Assembly: GCF_033101155.1 (NCBI RefSeq)
Contig: NZ_JAWMPX010000009.1
Span: 1-64,000 of the forward strand
Length of the DNA stretch: 64,000 bases
Source of the DNA: Tropicimonas sp033101155
GTDB taxonomy: Bacteria; Pseudomonadota; Alphaproteobacteria; Rhodobacterales; Rhodobacteraceae
Direction: 5' to 3'
Positions within the stretch are counted from its first letter, which is position 1. Each line of letters starts with the position of its first letter. Below the pieces are notes generated by a model. That model was given only the letters and a program-made list of their open reading frames with translations. It did not search any database and had not been told where the DNA came from. Positions 25,646-34,359 of this stretch are shown here, in pieces. A program made the translations under genes and the position numbers.

Positions 25646-27571
25646 ATGTCTCTTCGCGCCTCCGTTGCCGCCTGCTGTCTCCTGACAGCCCTGCCGGCCT
25701 CCGCTCAAATCCATCCCAGCCCGGAATCCCTCGAAGGGCTCTATCCCGGCAAGGCCTATTCGCCCTATACCCAGCGGGGCTTCCCGTCGAAGGTCTATTG
25801 GGGAGACACCCATCTGCACACGGGCTACTCGGTCGATGCCGGTCTCTTCGGCAACACCACCGGCCATGACACCGCCTATCGCTTCGCGCGGGGCGAGGAG
25901 GTCCAGGCGGCGTCCGGCCAGCCGGTCAAGCTCGCGCGCCCGCTCGACTGGATGGCGCTGACAGACCATTCCGACGGGATGGGCCTGATCTTCGACATGT
26001 TGGACCAGAAGTCGAACATCATGAGCTTCGAACAGTCCCGCGGCTGGGCCGAGGCGCTTGCGGAGGGGGGCGAGGCCAGTGCCGCCGCGGCGCTGGACCT
26101 GATCACCAATTTCAGCCAGGGCACCATCGATCCGAAACTGATGGCGCAGTATTCGCCGGGCTCGCCGATCTATGCATCGGTCTGGGAGACGGTTGTCGAC
26201 AAGGCCGAGGAATATAACGATCCCGGCGTCTTCACCGCTTTCATCGCCTATGAATGGACCTCGCTGGTCAAGGGCAACAACCTGCACCGCAATGTGATCC
26301 TGCGCGACAATGGCGACAGGGCGATGCAGGTCGAACCCATGGTGACCCAGGCCCCGATCGGCTCGACCGACCCGCTGGACCTCTACAAATGGCTGGAGGA
26401 GTACGAGGCGCGGACAGGCGGGCAGGCGCTCTCGCTGGCCCATAACGGCAACCTGTCCAACGGTCTGATGTTCCCGACCGAGCAGCAATATACCGGCGCG
26501 CCGGTGGACGAGACCTATGCCAGCCTGCGCGCCAAATGGGAGCCGCTCTACGAGTTCACCCAGATCAAGGGCGATGGCGAGACCCACCCGGTTCTGTCGC
26601 CGGAGGATGAGTTCGCCGATTACGAGACCTGGGATGCGGGCAATCTCGACCTGACCGAGGCCAAGACCGAGGCGATGCTGAAGAGCGAATATGCCCGCGA
26701 GGCGCTCAAGCAAGGCCTGGCCCTTGAGCGCAAGCTCGGCGTCAACCCCTACAAGTTCGGCGCGTCCGGCGCCACGGACAGCCATACCTCTCTGGCAACG
26801 GCCGATAGCGACAACTATTTCGGCAAGGCCACCAATGCGGAACCCTCGCCAACCCGCATGCAGCACCCGTTCACCAAGACCGACAAGGGCGCCTTCGAGG
26901 GCTATGAGTTGGTCGCCTCGGGCTATACCGGCATCTGGGCGGAGGAGAACACGCGCAAGTCGCTCTGGGATGCGATGGCGCGCAAGGAGACCTATGCGAC
27001 CACCGGTCCGCGGATCACGGTGCGCTTCTTCGGCGGCTGGGATTTCACCGAGACCGACCTGCGCGCGCGCCAGCCGGCCTTTGCCGGCTATGGGCGGGGC
27101 GTGCCGATGGGCGGCGACCTGCGCCCCGCGCCCGATGGGGCCGAAGCTCCCGTTTTCATGACCTATGCGCTGCGCGATCCGATCGGGGCAAATCTCGACC
27201 GGTTGCAGATCGTGAAGGGCTGGATCGACGCGGAAGGCGAGTTGCACGAGAAGGTCTATGACGTTGCGTGGTCCCAGGGCCGCGATCCGGATGCGGATGG
27301 CAAGCTTCCCGCCGTCGGCAGCACGGTCGACCTCGAAGCGGCCAGCTATACCAACAGCATCGGTGCGCCGGAGTTGCTCGCCGTCTGGACCGATCCGGAT
27401 TTCGATCCTGCCGAGTCAGCCTTCTATTATGCCCGCGTGATCGAGATCCCGACGCCGCGTTGGGTTGTCTATGACAGCGTCCGCTTTGGCATCGATATCC
27501 CGGAGGCCGCTGAAACGGAGCACCAGGAGCGCGCCTATACCTCGGCGATCTGGTACAGCCCGGAAAGCTGA
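25646..27571 (+). CDS. Secreted DUF3604 protein
   Basis: A 641-residue exported protein. Residues 1-20 are a Sec signal peptide ending PASAQI. The DUF3604 signature occupies most of the length: KVYWGDTHLHTGYSVDAGLF near residue 50, WMALTDHSDGMG near residue 105, FIAYEWTSL, SLAHNGNLS, and FGASGATDSHTSL. The His/Asp pattern of THLHT, TDHSD and SLAHN resembles the metal site of PHP phosphoesterases, so a periplasmic metal-dependent hydrolase is likely, but no substrate is known for the family. It is monocistronic, with a hairpin (27587-27613) after the stop. Confidence 0.88.
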   Translation: MSLRASVAACCLLTALPASAQIHPSPESLEGLYPGKAYSPYTQRGFPSKVYWGDTHLHTGYSVDAGLFGNTTGHDTAYRFARGEEVQAASGQPVKLARPLDWMALTDHSDGMGLIFDMLDQKSNIMSFEQSRGWAEALAEGGEASAAAALDLITNFSQGTIDPKLMAQYSPGSPIYASVWETVVDKAEEYNDPGVFTAFIAYEWTSLVKGNNLHRNVILRDNGDRAMQVEPMVTQAPIGSTDPLDLYKWLEEYEARTGGQALSLAHNGNLSNGLMFPTEQQYTGAPVDETYASLRAKWEPLYEFTQIKGDGETHPVLSPEDEFADYETWDAGNLDLTEAKTEAMLKSEYAREALKQGLALERKLGVNPYKFGASGATDSHTSLATADSDNYFGKATNAEPSPTRMQHPFTKTDKGAFEGYELVASGYTGIWAEENTRKSLWDAMARKETYATTGPRITVRFFGGWDFTETDLRARQPAFAGYGRGVPMGGDLRPAPDGAEAPVFMTYALRDPIGANLDRLQIVKGWIDAEGELHEKVYDVAWSQGRDPDADGKLPAVGSTVDLEAASYTNSIGAPELLAVWTDPDFDPAESAFYYARVIEIPTPRWVVYDSVRFGIDIPEAAETEHQERAYTSAIWYSPES

Positions 27572-27586
27572 TGCGCACAGATACGT

Positions 27587-27613
27587 GCCGGGAGCGCTGC
27601 GCGCGTTCCCGGC
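27587..27613 (+). terminator. Candidate terminator hairpin after the DUF3604 gene
   Basis: GCCGGGA and TCCCGGC frame a loop that itself contains GCGC...GCGC, so a longer interrupted stem can form 15 bases after the stop. No T run follows. Confidence 0.4.
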
Positions 27614-27758
27614 CGTGACATGCGGTTTTCTTCATCGACACGGCCGTGTGGCCGAACAGACAAATTATTGCCACAGATAAGAAAAATCGTCCCTTTTGCG
27701 GATTCCCTCCCCTGTCGAAAAGGACTAGTCTGCTCGCAAGTTTGCGCAGGAGCCTTCC

Positions 27759-29144
27759 ATGACCGACCCCCGCCTCGCCCCCGTTCTTGATCGTATCGAC
27801 AGCGATCTCGACGCTTCCATCACCCGTTTGATGGAGCTGCTGCGGATCCAGTCGGTCTCGACCGACCCGGCCTACAAGGCCGAGTGTGACGCGGCCGCGC
27901 AATGGCTGGTGGATGATCTCGCCTCGATCGGCTTCGACGCCGCTCGCCGCGAAACGCCGGGCCACCCGATGGTCGTCGCCCATGGCAGCGATTCCGGCCC
28001 GCATGTGCTCTTCTACGGACATTATGACGTCCAGCCGGTCGATCCGCTCGACCAGTGGAAGACGCCGCCCTTCGAGCCGGTGCTGCAGGAGACCGGGAAC
28101 GGCCCGGTGATCCGCGGTCGCGGCGCCTCCGACGACAAGGGACAGCTCATGACCTTCGTCGAGGCCTGCCGGGCCTGGAAGGCCGTCCATGGCAGCCTGC
28201 CGGCGAAGATTTCTTTCTTTATGGAAGGTGAGGAGGAGAGCGGTTCCCCCTCGCTCATCCCCTTCATGCAGGAGAATGCCGAGGAGCTGAAAGCCGATCT
28301 CGCGCTGATCTGCGACACCTCCATGGTCGCCCCCGGCGTGCCGTCCATCGCCAGCCAGCTGCGCGGCATGCTGAAGGACGAGTTCACGATCACCGGCCCC
28401 CGGATCGACCTGCATTCGGGCCATTATGGCGGCCCTGGCCTCAACCCGCTCAGGGAAATCGCCCGCATCATCACGTCCTTCCACGACAAGACCGGCCGTG
28501 TTGCCGTCGAGGGGTTCTACGAGGGCGTGACCGAGATCTCCGAGGAGATGAAGCGGCAATGGGAGGCAAGTGGCTTCGACGAGACACTCTATCTCGAAAG
28601 CGTGGGCTTCACACGCGCGCATGGTGAGCAGGGCTATTCGACGCTGGAGCAGCAATGGGCGCGCCCGACGCTGGAAGTGAACGGCCTCTGGGGTGGGTAT
28701 ATGGGCGCTGGCACCAAGACGGTGATCCCGAGCCAGGCGCATTGCAAATTCACCTGCCGTCTTGTCGGCGAGATGGATCCGGACCGGCTGCGCGAGAAGG
28801 TCCGCGCCCATGTCGAGGCGCGTCTCTCGCCGGATGCAACCGTGACCTGGGATGGCGATCTCGACGGCTCGCCAGCCGCCGTGATGAACACCGAACGGCC
28901 GGAATTCGAAGCCGCGCGCGGCGCGTTGAGCGATGAATGGGAACGCGAGGCGGTGCTGGTCGGCATGGGTGGGTCGATTCCGATTGCCGGGTTCTTCAAG
29001 GAGGTTCTCGGCATGGATGCGATGCTGATTGGCTATGCCAATGACGACGATGCCATCCACTCGCCGAATGAGAAATACGACGTGAAGAGTTTCCACAAGG
29101 GCATCCGCAGCTGGGCTCGGATTTTGGCGGCCTTGTCGACGTAA
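27759..29144 (+). CDS. M20-family metallopeptidase (dipeptidase)
   Basis: A 461-residue M20 peptidase. The metal ligands are clear: His in LFYGHYDVQPVD (with Asp two positions on), bridging Asp in GRGASDDKGQLMTF, the Glu pair in FFMEGEEESGSPS, Asp in LALICDTSMV, and the C-terminal His in YANDDDAIHSPNEKYD. The lid/dimerisation domain lies between about residues 195 and 350. Length and HYDVQPVD match the carnosinase/ArgE-like dipeptidases; a precise substrate cannot be told. It is monocistronic. Confidence 0.92.
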   Translation: MTDPRLAPVLDRIDSDLDASITRLMELLRIQSVSTDPAYKAECDAAAQWLVDDLASIGFDAARRETPGHPMVVAHGSDSGPHVLFYGHYDVQPVDPLDQWKTPPFEPVLQETGNGPVIRGRGASDDKGQLMTFVEACRAWKAVHGSLPAKISFFMEGEEESGSPSLIPFMQENAEELKADLALICDTSMVAPGVPSIASQLRGMLKDEFTITGPRIDLHSGHYGGPGLNPLREIARIITSFHDKTGRVAVEGFYEGVTEISEEMKRQWEASGFDETLYLESVGFTRAHGEQGYSTLEQQWARPTLEVNGLWGGYMGAGTKTVIPSQAHCKFTCRLVGEMDPDRLREKVRAHVEARLSPDATVTWDGDLDGSPAAVMNTERPEFEAARGALSDEWEREAVLVGMGGSIPIAGFFKEVLGMDAMLIGYANDDDAIHSPNEKYDVKSFHKGIRSWARILAALST

Positions 29145-29249
29145 AGCGCGCTCGCGCCGAAAACGTCATGACTGGCAATTGTCGGGTAACCTTTTTGGAT
29201 CATCGTCCAGTGCAGGAAAGTGAGTCCCGCACCGTATGGATGAGCCAGG

Positions 29250-29678
29250 ATGAATCGTACGATTGCAGTCGAAGAAGAGATTGACCGCCAGATCAATCAT
29301 ATCCGGGATGTGATGAAACTCTCGGGACAGCCGGTCAATGCTTTGCCCGGCCGACAGATCCTCCAGATCCGAAATGCCCGCTATCACATGGCGGGCTACC
29401 TGCCCAACAAGACCGGCAAGCCGACCTCGCAGGGCTATATCGTCTTCCAGGGGGAGCCGACGCCGAACTCCCAGTCTACGGGCGGCGTCATACGCTTCGT
29501 TCCGGACGAGGAATTGGAAGTGCCAAAATACGACCCGGGCAGCAAGACGATCCAGCTCTGGATCGACTGGATCTACCTTCCCATGGTCCTTGAGCAGCTA
29601 AAGCACCGGAAGCATTACCTTTGGATCGGCTTCTTCGACAATGGCCACACCTATGGGGACCTGCATTCAGACCCTTGA
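29250..29678 (+). CDS. Hypothetical protein
   Basis: A 142-residue soluble protein with no family I recognise. It begins MNRTIAVEEEIDRQINHIRD, has a basic middle (NARYHMAGYLPNKTGKP) and an aromatic-rich C-terminus (IQLWIDWIYLPMVLEQL; HYLWIGFFDNGHTYGD). No signal peptide or strong membrane helix is present. Balanced composition and a sensible amino acid profile support coding. It follows the M20 gene by 105 bases with its own start region. Its function is unknown. Confidence 0.65.
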   Translation: MNRTIAVEEEIDRQINHIRDVMKLSGQPVNALPGRQILQIRNARYHMAGYLPNKTGKPTSQGYIVFQGEPTPNSQSTGGVIRFVPDEELEVPKYDPGSKTIQLWIDWIYLPMVLEQLKHRKHYLWIGFFDNGHTYGDLHSDP

Positions 29679-29852
29679 GCCAGGCAAGTCGCGGCTCTCC
29701 GTTGATATTGGAGTATTGATGCGCCCTGGCCTCGCGCCGGAATGGGCGGTGCGTCGCTGCAAGGCGCTGCCGTCAGGGTCTTTTCGAAGGTGGGCTTGGT
29801 CCGCGCAACAGAGCGAGGGCAGGGGGAGCGCCGTCGCGATCTGGCGCGTCGC

Positions 29853-30071
29853 TCACCGCGTGCGTGCAATCCGGATCAGTTTCAGCGCCAGCAGAAGGAT
29901 TGGCACCCCATGCAGGGCGAGGTCGAAAATGTCGATGGGTCGGCTGAGCGTGCCTTGCGCCAGCATGCGCAGTTTCTCGACCAGGTGAGGTTCGGGCCGG
30001 AACGGGGCGAGGCCCAGTAGCAGGGCCACGATCGCGAGAGTGGTTGCGTTGATCCGGTCGAGAAGTCTCAT
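29853..30071 (-). CDS. Small two-helix membrane protein (annotated elsewhere as small RND transporter)
   Basis: A 72-residue protein from ATG 30071: MRLLDRINATTLAIVALLLG, a central segment PFRPEPHLVEKLRMLAQGTL, then IDIFDLALHGVPILLLALKL. It has two hydrophobic helices and a conserved-looking loop. Short proteins of this shape are widespread in alphaproteobacteria and are often labelled RND transporter without evidence; it cannot be a transporter by itself. AAGAGA lies before the start. It is a single gene convergent with the 29250 gene. Confidence 0.6.
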   Translation of the reverse strand: MRLLDRINATTLAIVALLLGLAPFRPEPHLVEKLRMLAQGTLSRPIDIFDLALHGVPILLLALKLIRIARTR

Positions 30072-30251
30072 GGGTGTCTCTTGCTTTGGCGATCCAGCGA
30101 ACAACGTTTGCCAGCGATTGCACCGTCGATTTGATCGCCGCGACAGGGATATGTCCAGTCTGGAGGCGAAGAAAGGGCCTCGGGAACGCCGTTCCCCACA
30201 TCCGGAGACGGTATCAACATCTCCGAGCGGAGAATTCACTTGATGGGAAAG

Positions 30252-30328
30252 TGGCGCGGTTGACGGGGCTCGAACCCGCGACCTCCGGCGTGACAGGCCG
30301 GCACTCTAACCAACTGAGCTACAACCGC
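30252..30328 (-). tRNA. tRNA-Asp(GTC), copy 1
   Basis: On the minus strand a full cloverleaf is visible: acceptor GCGGTTG/CAACCGC, D-arm GCTCAGTTGGTTAGAGT, anticodon arm CCGGC-CTGTCAC-GCCGG with anticodon GTC, T-arm GCGGG-TTCGAGC-CCCGT, discriminator G and encoded CCA. The 77-base gene is identical to the copy at 32061-32137. A TCTCCG-AG-CGGAGA hairpin lies about 20 bases downstream. Confidence 0.96.
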
Positions 30329-30440
30329 GCGGTTCGCCGGAACTAGGCTGTACGACCCTCGCCGTCAAGCGGAAAATGCCGCCTTGCCACGCCACCGCCC
30401 CTCGGCCAGTCTGCCGCCAAATGGTGGCGGAGTGAGTGCC

Positions 30441-31903
30441 ATGTCCCAGAGAGACGCAGACGCGGCCTATGCCGCCGCGCTGGAAGAGATCGAACGCGCG
30501 CGCAGAGGGAAAGACCGAGATCTCCTTCGATGGGCCAGCCTTCCGTGCCCTTGAACGTTTCCCCCCGGAACTGGCTCGCCTTGAAGGCCTGAGATATGCC
30601 TCACTCAGTCAGAACTCCGTCAGCGATCTCTCTGCCCTGAGCGGTCACACCGGTTTGCAAATCCTTTGGTTTTTTAGCTCTGCCGTCAGCAACCTCAACG
30701 CTTTGAGCGATCCGACCGGCCTGAGATTCCTCTACCTCTCCCAGAGCTCTGTCAGCGAGCTCCCTGTCATGGCGGGCCTTGAAGAGCTGGAAGCATTGAT
30801 GCTCGACGGGACAAATGTTCTTGACCTGCGCCCTCTCCGCTGGCTCCCGAAGCTGGGAACAGACGAGTTTCAACGGTTGACCTTCCATGACACGCCCGCC
30901 ACCGCTGCAGACACCGAACTCGCGCGCCTCTCCGAGATCAAGGGCGAAAAAGAGCGTGCCCGCGAAACCCTCGCCTATCTGAACAGCCTGCCGCCGTGGC
31001 CCGCGCCCTTACACCCCCGCCGCCCGCCCCGATGGCACACCGCCCCGGCCCATCGGCGCGGAGCCCAGGCCGCCTAGGCAAGTCTCTGCACCTTTGCAGG
31101 TAACGGACGATGGGAACGGCTGGCGCGAGGACCGCCCCGGCGACAAGCTGAAAGCCCCCCAGCGGGACCTTGCCTGCGAAGGCTGGGAAGCCCTGTGCGA
31201 AGTCCTCGAAGATCTCGGTGACCTTCGTCCACGTCTGGGCAACCAGATGCCAAAAATGTCGAAGGTCCTTACCCGTTTCGAGACCGCCCTCGGCGCGCGC
31301 TATGAAGACGTCAATCCGATCAAGCTCGGCACCCATGGCAACCGAATCATTCGCCTCTCCACGACGGCTGGGGAGACATTGGCTGAGGATGATGTTGCCG
31401 AACTCCAGGAGTTTGCCGCCGCAATTGCGCTCTTTCTCGAGCGATTTCCCGAGTGGCGCGCCTATCGCGATCCGACACCGGAAGAGACATTTTCGCCGGA
31501 GGTCGCCTTGCACCTGGCCGAAACGGTTCGGGAGCTTGCCGGGGCGTTGAAGGACCTCCCAGAGATGGACCCGGCCATTTCCGCTAGCCTCGAGGAGCAG
31601 GCACAGGCCGTAGCGGAGATGGCCGAAGATGCAGTGACGGCGAAGGGACAGGCAAATTCCGCGTCCAATGTGGTCTCCGCCGTTGCTGAGATCCTTTGGA
31701 AAGGAGCCAAAGCCTGTGGGGTGGGCGTGGCGACCTTTGCCAAGATGGTTGTGGAGAAAAGCACGGAGCTTGTTGCCACCGGCTTGGCGGGCGCGGCATT
31801 GGACATCCTAGCCAACAATGCGGCATTGTTGCGGTCGCTTGCTGCAAGCAATCCGCAGACTTTTGACTGGATACTCGAGGTGCTGAAACGTCTGGGTTTG
31901 TAG
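30441..31903 (+). pseudogene. Leucine-rich-repeat protein gene with two frameshifts
   Basis: Three frames follow one another as one protein. ATG 30441 starts MSQRDADAAYAAALEEIERA; near 30505 the sense moves to another frame (EGKTEISFDGPAFRALERFP). That frame carries four to five 22-residue leucine-rich repeats (about 30590-30850, with the recurring pattern G-L-x-x-L-x-L-x-x-x-x-V-S-x-L). Near 31005 the frame shifts again: GTPPRPIGAEPRPPRQVSAP leads into a helical C-terminal domain of about 260 residues (FETALGARYEDVNPIKLGTH; ALFLERFPEWRAYRDPTPEE) ending at 31903. The C-terminal part is amphipathic and alanine-rich. Two frameshifts make this a pseudogene, or one with sequencing errors. It sits between two identical tRNA-Asp genes. 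Confidence 0.7.
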
Positions 31904-32018
31904 TGGGGAAACCCCCTTCACAAACACCAGAATCCTGGAGAATTTAACGAGCGCCATTGTAACCCATTGATTGCAAGTAGCCGAGAGCATGTCCCGAAGA
32001 GGGCGGTTCTAAAACGCC

Positions 32019-32046
32019 AAAGGCCCCCGCGGGTGCGGAGGCCTTT
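32019..32046 (-). terminator. Terminator of tRNA-Asp copy 2
   Basis: AAAGGCC and GGCCTTT bracket a GC-rich loop region 15 bases past the 3' end of the second tRNA-Asp, and the minus-strand sequence then runs into TTTGGCGTTTT. This is a reasonable intrinsic terminator. Confidence 0.6.
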
Positions 32047-32060
32047 GAATTGAGCAGCGA

Positions 32061-32137
32061 TGGCGCGGTTGACGGGGCTCGAACCCGCGACCTCCGGCGT
32101 GACAGGCCGGCACTCTAACCAACTGAGCTACAACCGC
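32061..32137 (-). tRNA. tRNA-Asp(GTC), copy 2
   Basis: The sequence is the same 77 bases as the copy at 30252-30328, with anticodon GTC, discriminator G and encoded CCA. The flanks differ from copy 1, so the identity stops at the tRNA edges. Confidence 0.96.
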
Positions 32138-32252
32138 CCGCTGCCCGCCAGCGATGGGGTCCATCGCGTGGCGTGAGCGGCGTTTTAGGCCGGGGCGCGG
32201 GTGGCGTCAAGCGGGACCGGGTGGGTTTTTTGCTCCCGGGACAGATATTTTT

Positions 32253-32837
32253 TCACCCCGCAGCTGCTTCGATCTGCTCGACAAGGTCGACAAGGATGTT
32301 CAGCCCGTAGGGCCAGCGGCCGAAGCCGGATTCGGCGTTGATATGGCCCGCCGTGCCAAGGTCGACAAAGTCCGAGCCCCAGGACTGTGCGAGCTGTTCG
32401 GTCCGTTCGATGGAGATCAGCTTGTCGTCATGCCCTGCGACCAGAACGCTGGGTTGTGGCAGGCGGCCATGGGGAATGATGTCTTCCGCTTCAAAGCGCA
32501 TGGGGTCGGCGGGGGCCACGAACATACCGCCCGCGATCTCCGGGTGGTCCTCGGCGATCACGCAGGCCGAGGCTAGCGCGCCGAGAGAGTGGCCGATCAG
32601 GATCGCCGGCTTGTCGCAACTCGCGAGGTGCCGGTTGATCGCATCGATCCAGAGATAGATGTCGCGCTGGTCCCAGCGGCTCATCGTGATACGGCTGAAG
32701 AGAGGCGTCTTCTCCTCCCAGAGCGTCTGCCAATGCTCGGTCCCCGAATTCTTCCAGCCTGGAACGAGCACGAGATCATAATTCTCGCAATGCCCGCCGA
32801 GGGTGTCGATGGCTTCAGGATTGCGTATCGGGCTCAT
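32253..32837 (-). CDS. RBBP9/YdeN-family alpha/beta hydrolase
   Basis: A 194-residue serine hydrolase of the RBBP9/YdeN (DUF1234-like) family: YDLVLVPGWKNSGTEHWQTL with the family-typical GSGxxHW-like start, nucleophile elbow LIGHSLGALAS, acid in VAGHDDKLIS, and catalytic His in GTAGHINAESGFG. Length is normal. It lies 30 bases after citX, in the same direction, and may be read through from the citrate lyase operon, but RBBP9 proteins are not part of known citrate lyase systems. Confidence 0.88.
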   Translation of the reverse strand: MSPIRNPEAIDTLGGHCENYDLVLVPGWKNSGTEHWQTLWEEKTPLFSRITMSRWDQRDIYLWIDAINRHLASCDKPAILIGHSLGALASACVIAEDHPEIAGGMFVAPADPMRFEAEDIIPHGRLPQPSVLVAGHDDKLISIERTEQLAQSWGSDFVDLGTAGHINAESGFGRWPYGLNILVDLVEQIEAAAG

Positions 32838-32867
32838 GGGGGCTTTCGAAATGCGGGATGGCTGTCC

Positions 32868-33431
32868 TCATGGTTTACCGCCCCGGCTGGCCGGCGCAAG
32901 CCCTTCGGCCTGTCCGAGAAGCCCGGAGATGGCGACACGGAGTTCGTCAAGCGAGTGGGCGCGCGAGCGGGTGCAGCCATGGGCCGGGGTGTTGCAGAGA
33001 AGGCAATGGCGGGGCGGCTGGCCGATGTCGCGGCGGGACAGGGCGGTTCCGGAAGCGTCATGAACGTCGAGATCCCAGAGGCGGCCGAGCGGGTGACTTT
33101 CCTCCAGCGCCACCATCTCGGCCTTGAGCGTGGTGGGGACGATGTCGATGGAAAAGAGCGCTTCGGGGCCCGTCAGGGTGTCTTCGTCGTGGTGGCGCGT
33201 GATGGTCCAGCCATGTGCATCGAAGCGTTCCGCAAGAGTGGCGCGGGCCGCATCGGCAATCCGTTGCGCCGCTGGACAGAGCTTGACAGGGCCGGGGAAA
33301 ACGAGGCTGAGCGCGAGGGTCGGTTGGCGCAGCAACTCCTGCGCGCGGAGGCGGCGGGCGACGCGTGCCTCACGGGCCTCGAGTATGGCGGCGAGGTCGA
33401 CTTCGGGACCGCGGAAGAGCGGGTCAGCCAT
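32868..33431 (-). CDS. citX: Apo-citrate lyase phosphoribosyl-dephospho-CoA transferase (CitX)
   Basis: A 187-residue CitX. It transfers the 2'-(5''-triphosphoribosyl)-3'-dephospho-CoA group made by CitG onto Ser of the acyl carrier subunit CitD. Diagnostic segments are LDVHDASGTALSRRDIGQPP and CLLCNTPAHGCTRSRAHSLD (C-x-x-C, then C-x-R-S-R-x-H). ATG 33431 lies inside the end of citG (8-base overlap); an in-frame start 34 codons earlier would reach far into citG and is rejected. The family is sometimes fused with CitG, but here the two are separate genes. Confidence 0.9.
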   Translation of the reverse strand: MADPLFRGPEVDLAAILEAREARVARRLRAQELLRQPTLALSLVFPGPVKLCPAAQRIADAARATLAERFDAHGWTITRHHDEDTLTGPEALFSIDIVPTTLKAEMVALEESHPLGRLWDLDVHDASGTALSRRDIGQPPRHCLLCNTPAHGCTRSRAHSLDELRVAISGLLGQAEGLAPASRGGKP

Positions 33432-34359
33432 TGCGCTGGTCCGGCGGACGGGAGCCGAGCGCGGCGAGGAACCAGGTGAGTCCAACAAGGTCCGCTGTGC
33501 CGCCGGGGCTGAGATTGCGAGCGATAAAGGCATCGTCGAGAGCTTCGAGCCGCGCAGTCAGGGCGAAGCGGTGCAGGTTTTCAGCGCGCAGTCGTGCCGC
33601 TTCTTGACGGACATAGGCGAGACCGTCGGGGCCGCCTCGGGAGATCAGGTTCGTGTCCTTGTTTTCGGCGAGGAGCGCCACGAGGGCGCTGCGCAGTGCG
33701 TCACCTTCGCTTCGGCCGGACGCGCGGGCGGTGCGAAAAGCAGGCAGGCCGGCCATGCGGATGGTGGCGAATCCGGATTGTGCCTCGCCGCGCGCGCCCG
33801 GCAGGCCGTGCCGGTGGAAGGCCAGCTCGCCGGCGGTCCGGGCGGTGCGATGGTGACCGGCGAGGTCCCGCGCAACGAGTCCGGCGGCGATAGCAGCCAC
33901 CTCTCGGCACAGAGCAACGGGCTCCAGAGCCGCCTCCCTCGCAACCAGACGGCCGGCGGCGCCGAGCGCGAGGCCAAAGGCAAAGATAGCGCCCTTGTGG
34001 GTGTTTACACCTTTGGTGGCGTGTAGCATGGCCGTTTCGCAATGGAGCCCGAGGCGGCGCAGCTCCGGCAGGGTGGCAGGGGCGGGCAGGGCGGCGTCGG
34101 CCTGACCGGCCTCGATGAAAAGCGGGAAGAAGGGTGCGATGGCGGCGGCGCTGGCTTCGAAAAGGGCGACGTCCATGTCCGCATGGGAGCCGGTATTGCG
34201 GAGATCGACAAGGCCGGGTTTGGGCGTGAGCCAGACCTCGCGGAGCAGCGCCTCATGGGCGAGATCCGCGAGACTTGCCACGTCCAGCGGTCGCGGGGCA
34301 GCGACCGGGGTCTCCGGCAGCGCGGACGCTGCCGGGGATATCTGTGTCAGCGCGCTCAC
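33424..34359 (-). CDS. citG: Triphosphoribosyl-dephospho-CoA synthase (CitG)
   Basis: A 311-residue CitG. It makes the citrate lyase prosthetic-group precursor from dephospho-CoA and ATP. Diagnostic segments are LAHEALLREVWLTPKPGLVD, then NTGSHADMD (with the conserved S-H-x-D-M-D), CETAMLHATKGVNTHKGAIF and the C-terminal FIARNLSPGGTADLVGLTWF. Translation begins at GTG 34359 overlapping the citF stop (GTGA). It is complete and in operon order before citX. Confidence 0.93.
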   Translation of the reverse strand: MSALTQISPAASALPETPVAAPRPLDVASLADLAHEALLREVWLTPKPGLVDLRNTGSHADMDVALFEASAAAIAPFFPLFIEAGQADAALPAPATLPELRRLGLHCETAMLHATKGVNTHKGAIFAFGLALGAAGRLVAREAALEPVALCREVAAIAAGLVARDLAGHHRTARTAGELAFHRHGLPGARGEAQSGFATIRMAGLPAFRTARASGRSEGDALRSALVALLAENKDTNLISRGGPDGLAYVRQEAARLRAENLHRFALTARLEALDDAFIARNLSPGGTADLVGLTWFLAALGSRPPDQRNG

